DNA from: Aporrectodea caliginosa
Lineage: Eukaryota; Annelida; Clitellata; Crassiclitellata; Lumbricidae
Length of the DNA: 64,000 nt
Direction: 5' to 3'
Assembly (NCBI GenBank): GCA_020284085.1
Contig: JACEVL010000143.1
Span: forward strand, 520,983-584,982
The stretch's first letter is position 1. Each line of letters opens with the position of its first letter. The position numbers were made by a program, and so were the translations under genes. Below, one piece after another: positions 18,991-28,650 of this stretch. Below the pieces are notes generated by a model that saw only the letters and a list, made by a program, of their open reading frames with translations, was not told the origin of the DNA and did no database searches.

Positions 18991-19960
18991 GGAAGGTAGA
19001 GATTAAATGAGCGTGGGCTAATTTTGGCTACGTTATCTTCGAATGCTTTAATTATTGAGTTTACATCTCACGAACACATTGCAACAATTGCTGCAAATAA
19101 CCGCAACAATTATTAATCTTCAGGACGGCTATGGGCTTTTATAGTTGAAAAATAGTCTTAAAAGAGGTGTCTAATATCAGTACTTTATTACACCCGAAGG
19201 CAGAAACAAAACATACATGCACAAATCTGAACAAACATAAACTCAAAAACACAAACTGCGAAAATATTCGTAAAGATCATTTATGCAACTAAAGTTACCG
19301 TTCAAGATGCCGACGAGTTCAAAGTCACAAAGAAAGTGCTTAACAACGTAACTAATATATTGCCAGTGACAACTATATTAGATGATTGTGTTGTAAAGGC
19401 GTGTAAGCCGACACGCGATGATGATTGTTAGCGTTGAATGAGCATGATTTCTTTTAATATAAATTAAATGGGCGAAATGTGTGCTCAATGCTGCTCATAT
19501 GTCGACGTTAGATACAAACCATTCCGTTCGAAACATAATATATACCTGTAATTTTTATATAGATATGTGTTTCGCCGGTTCAACCTAAACTTATAATCAC
19601 GCCAACGTAAACGATGATTAAGTGTACTTCAAATCAGTTTGCAATCTATGTCGAGTTGATTAATTAATTATTTGATGTGGATTCGAAAAAGTGCTTATGA
19701 AATCTCTCATTTGATTCGGACTTCACAAGAGATCGCTTCTAGTCTTTTTGTAAGGATTCAAAACAGGACTTCGGAACCGCTCTTTAACTCTAAAAGACAT
19801 ACCACTTTTCTTAAAACCGTCTTCGGAATTCCTATCTAGCGCCGTTCTATTTATGAATCTGTCCATAGAACGCATCCTCCTTTAAAATGAAGAAATTTCG
19901 AGAATGCCGGAATCACTTTAAAACAGCATATTTAAACAAGGCTTTAAATTAGCCTATTCA
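18990..19960. other. intergenic stretch downstream of gene copy 1
   Basis: No exon is recognisable. It holds two minus-strand promoter-like modules (19136-19174 and a weak one around 19380-19410) and a 200-bp third copy of the end of segment D1 (19690-19890). Confidence 0.55.
19136..19174 (-). promoter_or_regulatory. two-box promoter-like module
   Basis: On the minus strand TTAGACACCTCTTTTAAG has its CACC at 19169, and TATAAAAGCC begins at 19143, a spacing of 26 bp. Confidence 0.5.
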
Positions 19961-19964
19961 TCTG

Positions 19965-20425
19965 AAACAAAATGTTTGAGAAATTTTTATCATATTATGG
20001 CATCAGTCACAGACGATAAACGAACACTAAATAAAACTTTAAATTATTCTCATGAGACAAAACGATTAAGAAAGTTTAAACTATTACGGCATCAATCATT
20101 GAAAGTAAAAGAAAACTCTAAAGCTTTAAATTATTCTCACGAGACAAAACGATTGCGAAATTGTAATAATATTATCGCATTAATCACATATTATAATTAT
20201 GTAAACGAACAATAAACAAAGCTTTAAGTTTTTTTTACCTGAGACCAAACATTTGATAAATTTTATAAGACTCTTACAGCATCAGTCATTGAAAGTAAAC
20301 AAACACCAACCAAAGCTTTAAATTAATCTCATGAGACGAAAGCGATTGAGAAATTGTGATAATACTATGGCATAAGTCACGGAAAGAAAACCAAAACACT
20401 AAAAGGCAATAAGTGATTCTCATGA
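19965..20425. repeat. degenerate 90-bp tandem repeats after gene copy 1
   Basis: Units contain TTAAATTATTCTCATGAGAC, AAAACGATTGAGAAATTGTA and GGCATCAGTCA with AACGAACA. They match the arrays beside the other two gene copies (32840-33200 and 48100-48490). They begin about 15-20 bp past the stop codon, so they probably fall in the 3' untranslated region. Confidence 0.75.
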
Positions 20426-20436
20426 AGCTTTGTCTT

Positions 20437-21040
20437 TCAGATTCGCAATGCTTTAACAACAGCACCATTTTCCATTTCCAGTTGCGCTGGACTCACGGAT
20501 CCTTCCAATCGAAGTCCATTGAACTCAAACATCACAGAATCCGGTGACAATCCGGTTTCATCAAAGTATGCGTCAAACATTCCCTGAAGAGGTTCCGAGC
20601 TGATTACGACGAACCTTCGAACATTTTCATCCGATTCGCTGACGATTATCGACATCAGTTCCTCGTCTAACGGACGCTGTGCGTTATCCCGTGGAGTTTC
20701 AGCTGCGTTTCCATTCCCAGCGGCCATATCTGCGACTACCCCCGCACCGGTCCCAACGGCTGCCCCAACCCCTGCTCCTGCTGCCCCCACCGCCGCCAGG
20801 CCCGCAGCGCTAAACCCAACGGCCCCGATAGACTGCAGAGTGGCGACAAGACTTCCGGCCGCAATTGCGCCGCCATTTGCAATGGCTGCCGATGACATCA
20901 TACTCGCAGCCATACTTCCGGCTGCGATTCCTCCAGCGCCGAAACCAATTCCTGCGATGACGAAGGGCGCTGCGACAACAGCCGCTGTTGCACCAAGTGC
21001 TGTTCCAACCGCTGCTCCGATGAAACGTCCTCGTTTGTAC
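20437..21040 (-). CDS. gene copy 1, last exon: IFI6/IFI27-like domain plus SUMO-like domain
   Basis: This exon adds 200 residues after the splice. The acceptor is GGTTGTCTCAG before GTAC at 21040; the stop is TGA at 20437. Residues 5-100 of the exon form a Gly/Ala-rich hydrophobic domain with GGIAAGSMAASMMSSAAIAN and GGAIAAGSLVATLQSIGA, the signature of the IFI6/IFI27 (ISG12) family. Known members sit in mitochondrial or other internal membranes. After a short linker with one ETPRD motif, the last 75 residues look like a SUMO-like beta-grasp fold: SIIVSESDENV, PLQGMFDAYFDETGLSPDSV, FEFNGLRLEG, QLEMENGAVVKALRI. The protein stops where SUMO would go on to its diglycine, so conjugation through that end is not expected. 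The upstream exon is at 25150-25419. The intron is about 4.1 kb and full of repeats. Confidence 0.82.
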
Positions 21041-21082
21041 CTGAGACAACCACAACACCAAACCGACCTTAAAAGCTGCTAA

Positions 21083-21083
21083 C

Positions 21084-21159
<76 letters not shown>

Positions 21160-21208
21160 ATTACTATTATTATATCAAAAACTAGTGTAACTGGAAGGGC
21201 TATCCCTC

Positions 21209-21287
<79 letters not shown>

Positions 21288-21290
21288 TTG

Positions 21291-21345
<55 letters not shown>
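21083..21345. repeat. (ATT)n microsatellites, three runs
   Basis: ATT runs at 21085-21155, 21210-21285 and 21294-21348 are broken by a 55-bp unique spacer and a TTTTG interruption. Poly-Asn and poly-Ile frames here are repeat by-products. Confidence 0.95.
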
Positions 21346-21351
<6 letters not shown>

Positions 21352-21399
21352 GACGCACACGTCGACATAAAAATAACTGTAATATGAAAAATAATGGTA

Positions 21400-21455
21400 A
21401 TAATTTATGTCGGCGTTAATTGGCCTTTCTTGCCGTATGATGTCTCTAAACTCTG
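21400..21455 (+). repeat. dispersed repeat family R1, partial
   Basis: AATTTATGTCGGCGTTAATT, GGCCTTTCTTGCCGTATGAT and GTCTCTAAACTCTGG. Confidence 0.6.
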
Positions 21456-21480
21456 GTAAAGTAAATTCCATTGGTTTAGA

Positions 21481-21520
21481 TTAGACACCTTTATAATACA
21501 TTGACCTAATGCTATATAAA
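21481..21520 (+). promoter_or_regulatory. two-box promoter-like module
   Basis: TTAGACACCTTTATAAT has its CACC at 21486, and TATATAAACC starts at 21513, a spacing of 27 bp. This is one of the best matches to both boxes. Confidence 0.55.
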
Positions 21521-21575
21521 CCTACTCTTCACTAACTAACATAATGAATGCTCTTTTTATGTCGACGCATGCGTC

Positions 21576-21577
<2 letters not shown>

Positions 21578-21651
<74 letters not shown>

Positions 21652-21975
21652 TGGGATGTGACAGTTTCGGATACATTCGCAAAGTCACATCTGGCAACGA
21701 CATCAACCGAAGCGGGCGAGGCCGCAAACCGGGCAGCCGCCGCCAAGAGATTGAAATACGCCACAATCACCCGAACGCATGCTTTTGTGGCGGTTTCATT
21801 AGAGTCCAGCGGTTCTTGGAGTTCTGAAGGACTGGATTTTGTCCTTGGATTAGGACGAAGGTTAACCCATGCAACACATGACACGCAAGAGACAAGCTAC
21901 CTGTTTCAAAGACTCTCGGTAGCTCTCCAACGCGGAAACGCCATCTGCTTTTCTTCGACATTACCATGCTAGATT

Positions 21976-22047
<72 letters not shown>

Positions 22048-22050
22048 TAT

Positions 22051-22113
<63 letters not shown>

Positions 22114-22115
22114 CA
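21578..22115. repeat. (AAT)n microsatellites flanking unique sequence
   Basis: AAT runs fill 21578-21650 and 21977-22115. Between them lies about 325 bp of unique sequence with short open frames (21651-21965) and no recognisable domain. Confidence 0.9.
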
Positions 22116-22604
22116 CTGGTGGCGACTTGTCCAAAATATTGGGGGGCATGGGATCTGGACATTCAGTCTCAGACACTCAGAGTCAGAGCTAGGCTTGATT
22201 GTCATCGTTCATCAATCAATGTTACTCATCCGATCTTCGCTAAAACAGTACTGTTTCCAGTCCAATTTCGTCATTAAAACAAACCGGGCTGGAAACAAAG
22301 CGAAGACCTTTCGAGTTTCGACGCATGTCATTCCTTTGTACGAAATCATTACATACAGATTCAAAATCAAGTTGGTCAGTTTCAGTACTTCTGCGACTGT
22401 TTTTGACTGTTAATTGGAGCTTTTTGTCTTTGTCATAGTTGGCTACTATCGCTCGAATGCTTGTCTTTATTTTCAAGTACATAATCACTAGAAAAATAAG
22501 AAATAATCGCATGTCCCCTATGGGCTTCCGTATGTATACAGGACACTACATAGTACATCGTCAAAGTCAATGTCTTAAACAATACTACCTTAAATTAGAG
22601 AAAC

Positions 22605-22720
22605 ATTCAGAGAGACAGAGACAGAGAGACAGACAGGGAGAGACAGAGAGAGACCGAGAGAGACACACACACAGAGACAGCGAGAGACAGACAGACACAG
22701 AGAGAGACAGAGGAACAAGG
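22605..22720. repeat. GAGACA-rich degenerate microsatellite
   Basis: AGAGACAG, GACAGACAG and ACACAC blocks alternate with GAGAGA. Confidence 0.85.
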
Positions 22721-23439
22721 CACGCATTATTTCAGGCATTTCTTAAATTCTCGAGCTGAAGGGTTAAAGGGCATGCAGTGGAAGTAAGCCTTCAAGGGTA
22801 TTTCATGCCTGCAGCCGGGTTCAGGTCGGCTGTATATTGCTGTGTGCATCCGAGTTCACGTGCACAACCAAGATAAATCTTAATGTACAACTGAGTGTTC
22901 GTTCGACAATCAGATGAGCTAGACAGACATCACGCATACGAAGTCTGTGACCCTAGTATCATGTATCATGGAACGTCCGTCATATACAGGCTACAGATCA
23001 GACTGCAGAGGCTGAGTGCTGAGACATAATACTGTGCACAGGCCTTTTGAACTCCGTGCGCGCTAGTTTGAAAAGCCGTTCGCACACGTGTACGCTGGCT
23101 AACAGTACGGCAAAATAAAATAATTAAAATAAGTAAACCCATGGAGATTTATTATTATCACAGTCTACCGAGCTTAGATATAAAAATTTACATTTCTTAT
23201 TTCTTGATAAACACGCGTTTTCAACGTTTTCTTAGCATGTAAAGGAAAAGATTCACATATCTAAATAACTGGCAACAATTAGGCCAAAGCGTATCAAAAT
23301 TCAGTAGGCCTACCTGGTAGCAAAACATATCAGATTTTAAATCACTCATTTATGCAGTGTGTTATTATGTGGCATCAATATATTTACTTAAAAGTGCAAA
23401 CGTTTTTACATCTAGATTATGCTACAGGGTAGGGCTATG

Positions 23440-23720
23440 TCATCATGATCATCATCAGTTCCTGACGCCAGCCACTTGGCGGCGATGGGTACGAATAAAT
23501 GATCTCCATTGTCCTCGGTCTCTTGTCAAATCCATTGCTCCCCTTAGCGTCAGTCCAAGTGATGTTATGTCTTCATTTTATATTGTCTATCCAGCGTTGT
23601 CTTGGTCTGCCTTTGTGTCTTTTTCCTTCAAATCCTGCGTGTAGTACGCTGTGTGGAATTCGGTCAACTGGCACTCTTTCTACATGTCCAAACCATCGGA
23701 GTCTTTGTTACACGACTTTG
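23440..23720 (-). mobile_element. LINE C-terminal fragment (minus strand)
   Basis: On the minus strand it encodes LRWFGHVERVPVDRIPHSVL and then a GRPRQRWIDNIK block followed by ITSLGLTLRGAMDL and QWRSFIRTHRRQ. This is the typical end of an endonuclease/reverse-transcriptase LINE protein. It is a 5'-truncated copy, ending in ATGATGATCATGATGAC. It is better preserved than the related fragments at 28240, 41032, 47190 and 53865. Confidence 0.8.
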
Positions 23721-24126
23721 TCTAGCAGGGCTATAGGCTATACATGTAGACTAAACTTACCTCCTGGTGCTAGGACGCTTGAAGAAACTATTATTGTTTG
23801 TCGATTGCTAACTCGCTTCATTTTCCATTTTAAAAAAACTGAATCACGCAAAATACCCGAAAACGCTCAATGCAATGAAATTAGAATAGCTGTCGATAAG
23901 ACTGTCAGAACAACCAAGGACCTATTAGGCCTATGCACTATATATACATTATATATATATACACACTATATATATATATACTACATATTATATACTAAAT
24001 ACAGATTCCTTGAGAGCAACCAAATGAAGAAAGCATACGAAAGTACGGTGGCCCAGAAGGACCAAGTTGTTTTGTTTGAAAAAGGATGACCCCACTTTAA
24101 AAAATATAAATTCTCCTCTGGATTTT

Positions 24127-24203
24127 TGGGGGGGCAAAGCCCCCCCATCTCAATTATTGGGGGGGCACTTGCCCCGGCTGCCCCGGCGGAGTCTACGCCT
24201 ATG
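24127..24203. mobile_element. possible DNA-transposon end
   Basis: Mirror runs of G and C (TGGGGGGGCAAAGCCCCCCC) and the outward end ATAGGCGTAGACTCCGCCGG on the minus strand look like the terminus of a MITE. I could not find its partner end. Confidence 0.35.
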
Positions 24204-24292
24204 ATAATAATAATAATAATGTCGAGGTTGCCAGGCGCTGAGGAGCGTCCACCTCAACAACACTAAGCTTTACCGTGTTTTAACAATAATAA

Positions 24293-24349
<57 letters not shown>

Positions 24350-24535
24350 TAATAACTTGGTCGCATTCAAACAGTGAATATGACAATTCTTTATCATTTA
24401 TTATGCTACTGCGTTGATAATAAAAGAGAACCAAAACTTCATCCGAGATTCTCAATCTAGAACATTAAATGTAATAGATTGAGAATACCTGCTAGCCCCA
24501 TAAGGTTGACTCAGCCTTCAACTATCTAATAATAT

Positions 24536-24780
24536 TTTCGTTTATTGAGACAATCCGATTGACAAACCGCAACCGGTTACAGTGTACAGTTATTCAATTG
24601 AAACAATTCACAAGAACACAAATGACAGAAGACATAAATCTTAACTACTAACAGAACAGACAGCCTGCAATACACGGCGCTAATAGCAGCCTACAAAGCA
24701 TGTCCGCCCTACGGAACTCGAACTCGGTACCTCTGGCTCTCTATGCCAGTGTGTTATCCAATGCGCTATCGGGCCCCCTA
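24536..24780 (-). mobile_element. tRNA-derived SINE (SINE-2)
   Basis: On the minus strand: A-box-like CGATAGCGCATTGGATAAC, B-box-like CCGAGTTCGAGTTCC, then GGCGGACATGCTTTGTAGG and a CTGTCTGTTCTGTTAGTAG body, ending near CAATCGGATTGTCTC. It matches 16046-16258. Confidence 0.78.
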
Positions 24781-25149
24781 GAAGGCGACAGTAAAATGAG
24801 CAGTAGAACCAGATGGGCGCCTTACAGTCTGCCATACAGTTAAATTCGACTCCTGTTACACTTGTTATCATCAGTTACTACTGTATAATATAATATTACT
24901 GCGTACTTGTCAGTTTGAATTAATAAACGTATTATTATTATTTTTTTGGGACCAAGGTATCAATGATCCCTCAGGCGATCCAAACAATATCCGGAGATGT
25001 TATTGATGGTGGTCTGGAACGGCAACTCACTCGGCAGTGTCTGGTTGGGCAAATGTACCTCGGAAGGCGACAGCATTAAATTTATTATTATTATTATTAT
25101 TATTTATTTATTTTTGCGTCGACATTCAACTAATGCGCAGATAGCTTAC

Positions 25150-25419
25150 CATGGCTTGACTTCATCTGTGGGCGTTGAGCCATTGTCTGGGTCACCGTTT
25201 CCACCTCCTCCACCAGAAGCACTTTTCCCACCTTCGGGTTTGTTTCCATCGACCAGTTTCAAAGACTCGTCATGTTTCTCAGCACTTTTATTGTCTCGGT
25301 CTTCCTTTAAATCCGGTGTTTTAGGAGTTTCAGGTTTGGCGTCATTTTGCGCGTTTGGTTCTGGAGGGGACGTTGCTGCAGGAACTCCTCGCGTGGCGGC
25401 GGCCAAGCCACGTCCAGCT
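25150..25419 (-). CDS. gene copy 1, upstream internal exon (low-complexity N-terminal part)
   Basis: The exon is 270 bp between acceptor TTATTCTTAG (exon starts at 25419) and donor CCATG with GTAAGC (exon ends at 25150). Splicing to 21040 joins TG with G to make a Trp codon, so the frame runs KPW into YKRGRFIGAA. It encodes about 89 residues rich in Pro, Lys, Asp, Glu, Asn and Gly, opening AGRGLAAATRGVPAATS and ending in GGGGGNGDPDNGSTPTDEV. No domain is seen and it is probably disordered. Read without splicing it would end at TAA right after the donor GT, which makes it look like an 86-residue gene starting at TTG; the splice reading explains it better. The true first exon with the start codon was not found. 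A paralogue of identical length is at 36660-36929. Confidence 0.75.
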
Positions 25420-25657
25420 CTAAGAATAAATAAATAAATATATAATTAATTTAATAACAATCGTCACAATGATAGATTACCATCTATCGTAAAATCGTAA
25501 ACTCGATATTTCTAGAGCGCCCACAAAAGCGAAGTCGCGGGAACCAGCTTATTCACAGGAAAAATCTAAATATACTTATGCTAAATAATCACTGATAATA
25601 TTAATATAAGGTGATCAGGTAAGAGAAGACAATTATTATTAGGAGTACAGAATGTCC

Positions 25658-25697
25658 TCAACACCTTTATAAAGCTTTACAATTATTGCTCTATAAG
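25658..25697 (+). promoter_or_regulatory. two-box promoter-like module
   Basis: CTCAACACCTTTATAAAG has its CACC at 25662, and TATAAGTAATTAAGG starts at 25692. The 30-bp spacing is shared with its duplicate at 37078. Confidence 0.4.
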
Positions 25698-25899
25698 TAA
25701 TTAAGGTGAAGCAGAATTTTTCGATTGCAGATTATAGGGCCTACATATCCACCAAAACTTACACTCATTAAACTTAAATTGTCGCAATATCATCAAAGAA
25801 TATTTAAAAATCGTAATAATATTGCCTCTTTTAAAAAACAAGATAAAATGGTACAACTGTACTTGGAAATAATAATAATAATAATTTCGCCACTACCCG

Positions 25900-26142
25900 C
25901 AGTGCCAATAGTGCCAGTTAGTGCCAGACTGCCAGTCCCAAACTGGAAAAAGGAGGAGGGCGACGCCAACGGTCTTGGCAACCACAAGATGTCGTTAAAA
26001 ACTGGACGCTAACAAGCTATAATGCAAAAGCAGAAGGAAAGCCGTATACTTAAGTGGTGCCAGTCTCAAGTCTGGATAAAGTAGGAGGGCGAAGCTCTCT
26101 TCATTATGAAGCCGCATCGTTTAAGAGCAACTAACCAGCAGA
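25900..26142 (+). repeat. two R2 repeat copies in tandem
   Basis: Copy one (25900-26005) has GCCAGTCCCAAACTGGAAAA and AGGAGGGCGACGCCAACGG. Copy two (26053-26142) has GTGCCAGTCTCAAGTCTGG and AGGAGGGCGAAGCTCTC. The second is duplicated at 37328-37415. Confidence 0.65.
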
Positions 26143-26145
26143 TCC

Positions 26146-26182
26146 TTAAACACCCATTTTAGGGTTTTCACCTGCCAATAAG
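26146..26182 (+). promoter_or_regulatory. two-box promoter-like module, AATAAG variant
   Basis: TTAAACACCCATTTTAGGG has its CACC at 26151 and AATAAG at 26177, a spacing of 26 bp. Confidence 0.4.
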
Positions 26183-26380
26183 AGTCCACGAATAATTTCG
26201 ATTATACACTTGGGTCCTGTATCGACGTCAACGGCCTTTGATAGGCATCATTATCATGAGACTGTTAGGCTATCCTAGCAATGCCTCTGAGTAAGGGGCG
26301 GTATATAAATTCTCTCAGAATGAAAGCCTTTATCGAGTCTTTCATTCGCTCTACAAGTATATGCAGGAGTAAGCTGTTCC

Positions 26381-26417
26381 TTATACACCTTTTTAAAACG
26401 TGCACTCGCCAAATAAG
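26381..26417 (+). promoter_or_regulatory. two-box promoter-like module, AATAAG variant
   Basis: TTATACACCTTTTTAAAAC has its CACC at 26386, and AATAAGTTAAGG starts at 26412, a spacing of 26 bp. Duplicates lie at 37728 and 50828. Confidence 0.45.
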
Positions 26418-26504
26418 TTAAGGGAGAGCAATAAAAATATTATTAAGTCTAACATTCCAAGGCTGGTAACAAGCAAGCAGTCCTAAAAGCTACCTACGAC
26501 AAGG

Positions 26505-27300
26505 GTATGAAGTGTTAGGGACTTAATTTTTTTAGCCTCAGCATACGAGGGTGGGTGACCATTCCTCTCACTCGTCGTCTCATCCTCCCACTGACAGTAT
26601 ACATTCAGTGTATAATAATTACAGCTGTCTTGGCTAGGGTCACAGGTGGAGCAGGAATCTGGAGCCAAATATCTACCCTGGAAGGGATTTGAACCCCAGA
26701 CCTCTCGATAGACAGCCAAGCATGCTTTCCAGCACACCCTCTGGTGGAATAATCGGAAAACTGGACCATGTGTTTGAAGGGTTAGCGACATAGGCGGAGA
26801 CTTGGTCTTGGGTTTGGGAGGGACCGGTGAAAGAGCGGCCGAAGGACGATCGGCGAGGCGCGCAGCGCCGAGCAGGGGATGGGTTTGGGGAGGGGAATTT
26901 TTTGAATTTCCACACTGTAATGGTAGCATTTTAAGCTGTCATCTGAAAAAAAATTGCTCTATAATTTGAGTGCTGATAAGAACCAGCTGTCACTCGTAGC
27001 TATTATTATTATATTCATGAAATATTTCAGAAATATTGGGGGGATATAAGCAGCTCCGTCCTCCCCCACCTTAAGTTTCTGGGGGGACCGTCCCACTGTC
27101 CCCCCTAAGTCTCCACCTCTGGTTAGCGACTTCCTTTTTCTTAGCCTCGGCAAACGAGGCCTGGTTCCTCTCCCTCGCCTTCTCATCTTCACCCCGACAG
27201 TGTACGGCCAGTGTATTAATTACAATGTCATCTGCGTTGGCTAGGGGGCGCAGGTGGAGCAGAAATCTTGACAGTCCACCACGCTAACCTCTAGAGTCTA
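26505..27300. other. repeat-rich stretch inside copy A
   Basis: It carries two copies of a dispersed repeat, TTCTTAGCCTCGGCAAACGA type (26510-26640 and 27125-27250), related to 37945, 38850, 51400 and 51690. G-run rich transposon-like ends lie at 27030-27110. No gene is seen. Confidence 0.55.
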
Positions 27301-27777
27301 GACCATTGCGTATCCCAACCAAAATAAGGTCGAATAAATTCGAGGGCAGGCCTAATTATAATTATTATAGCTATCCAAAAATTCTGAATCCTTTTAAACC
27401 AATCTTCTGCAAAATAATAAATGCTAAAATGCTTGAAGCAAAGTTCTACACAAGCAGCCCAACATTTTGGTCTAAACCTGCCAAAATCATGGCCACGTTT
27501 CGACAGCGTTGGATGTCAGGCTAAAATGCAACAAAATACGAAGAAAGATGTTTCTTACGTCGATCCTATCTTCTGCCCCGACATATTTGACGGAGGAAAA
27601 TCTCGTTAAAACCTAAATGAATTAAGATTGACTGATTTTTCGCTCTTAAATAGAGAGTTTGTGTTGAATCTTGCGCAACATCTCAACGATAACAATGCTT
27701 AGCTATTTCTGGAATCCGAAATTATTACGTCATTGGGATTTCCCAAAAGTTTCACTCTCTGGATCAGCGAGTATTTC

Positions 27778-27846
<69 letters not shown>
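27778..27846. repeat. (TGTC)n microsatellite
   Basis: About 17 units of TGTC. Shorter or degenerate versions occupy the same place in copies B (39468-39520) and C (52318-52395). Confidence 0.95.
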
Positions 27847-27980
27847 GAGCTTAACACTTGAGTCAGCATGAAACACTATCCTTGCGCAATGTATTTCTTT
27901 TTATCAGATTTTTAGCAAACAGAGTGAAATTAACATTAGATTTTCTCTAAAAGAGAGGAGGCGTTTCATTTGAGCAGTCC

Positions 27981-28019
27981 TTTACATACCCCTTTTAACG
28001 CTTGCAATTATCTTATAAG
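27981..28019 (+). promoter_or_regulatory. two-box promoter-like module
   Basis: TTTACATACCCCTTTTAACG has TACC at 27987 and TATAAGTAAAAG at 28014, a spacing of 27 bp. Related copies are at 43884 and 52711, and a half copy is at 39650-39680. Confidence 0.45.
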
Positions 28020-28219
28020 TAAAAGTTCTAGAATATACAAATTAATTAGATAAACCAATATCGCCAGACTGTGTAATCCGGAACTCAGCAAAACATCTGA
28101 AAGTGCCAATGGCAAATACTAATCTAGAGATTATTGATAATGCGAAAGCAAGATGAGAAAAGAATTCTTACAGCAGAAATAAGTTTACTGCGGCAGATTG
28201 CAGGATTTCAAGACTTCAG

Positions 28220-28505
28220 AAATAAGAAAAGCTGGCATTACCCAGCAGGGATCGAAACAACTGTGCAAGACAAAGTAAAGCCTTCGATGGTTTGGACATG
28301 TTGAGAGAGAATGCCAGTTGACCGAATACCTAGCAATCCATTGCATGCAAGATTCGAAGAAAAAGAAATAAAATGCATACCAAGAAAACGCTGGATAAAT
28401 GGATTTGACAAATGACCAAGGAGAATGGCAATCATTTATTCGTACCCATCACTGCAAAATAGCGCCGTCAAAAACTAATGATGATGACGATGATGATGCA
28501 GATAC
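28220..28505 (+). mobile_element. LINE 3' end fragment in copy A
   Basis: GATGGTTTGGACATGTTGAG, GAATGCCAGTTGACCGAATA and CAAATGACCAAGGAGAATGG correspond to the LINE C-terminal block (RWFGHV, RIP, TMEIIYSYPS-type) with frame breaks. It ends in ATGATGATGACG repeats. The minisatellite starts 145 bp later. Confidence 0.75.
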
Positions 28506-28650
28506 ACGGTGATAGGCTTCTGACAGTTTCAAAATGATGTACAAACAAAATAATATCCAACAGAATATGCAAAATTACAGCCAAATCTTAAATAAACACT
28601 AACAAGGTAGGCTATTTAATATATTTGACGATTTCACATGCAATGACTTA

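Larger units (their letters stand above)
21041..25149 (-). other. intron of gene copy 1 and its contents
   Basis: It is bounded by GTAAGC at 25149 and CTCAG at 21041. It contains ATT/AAT microsatellites (21083-21345, 21578-21650, 21977-22115 and 24280-24347), an R1 repeat (21400-21455), a promoter-like module (21481-21520), a GA-rich patch (22605-22720), a LINE fragment (23440-23720) and a SINE-2 copy (24536-24780). The stretches 22120-22600, 22720-23440 and 23760-24270 hold nothing I recognise, except a G-run and C-run rich transposon-like end at 24127-24203. Confidence 0.6.
25120..28650. repeat. segmental duplication, copy A
   Basis: The order of parts matches copy B (36640-41371), and the later two thirds match copy C (50696-54246): gene exon, R2 repeats, paired promoter-like modules, a GAAGTGTTAGCGACTTCA-type repeat, a (GTCT)n microsatellite, and the 3' end of a LINE. 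It runs into minisatellite array 2. Confidence 0.78.

Noticed and set aside
21069..22192. Poly-Ile, poly-Asn and poly-Tyr frames
   Set aside because: ATT/AAT microsatellites without coding context; they lie in the intron of gene copy 1.
25146..25406. A free-standing 86-residue protein gene, with a twin at 36656-36916
   Set aside because: The apparent start is TTG and the stop lies inside a GTAAGC donor. An acceptor just upstream and exact phase match to the next exon make it an internal exon.
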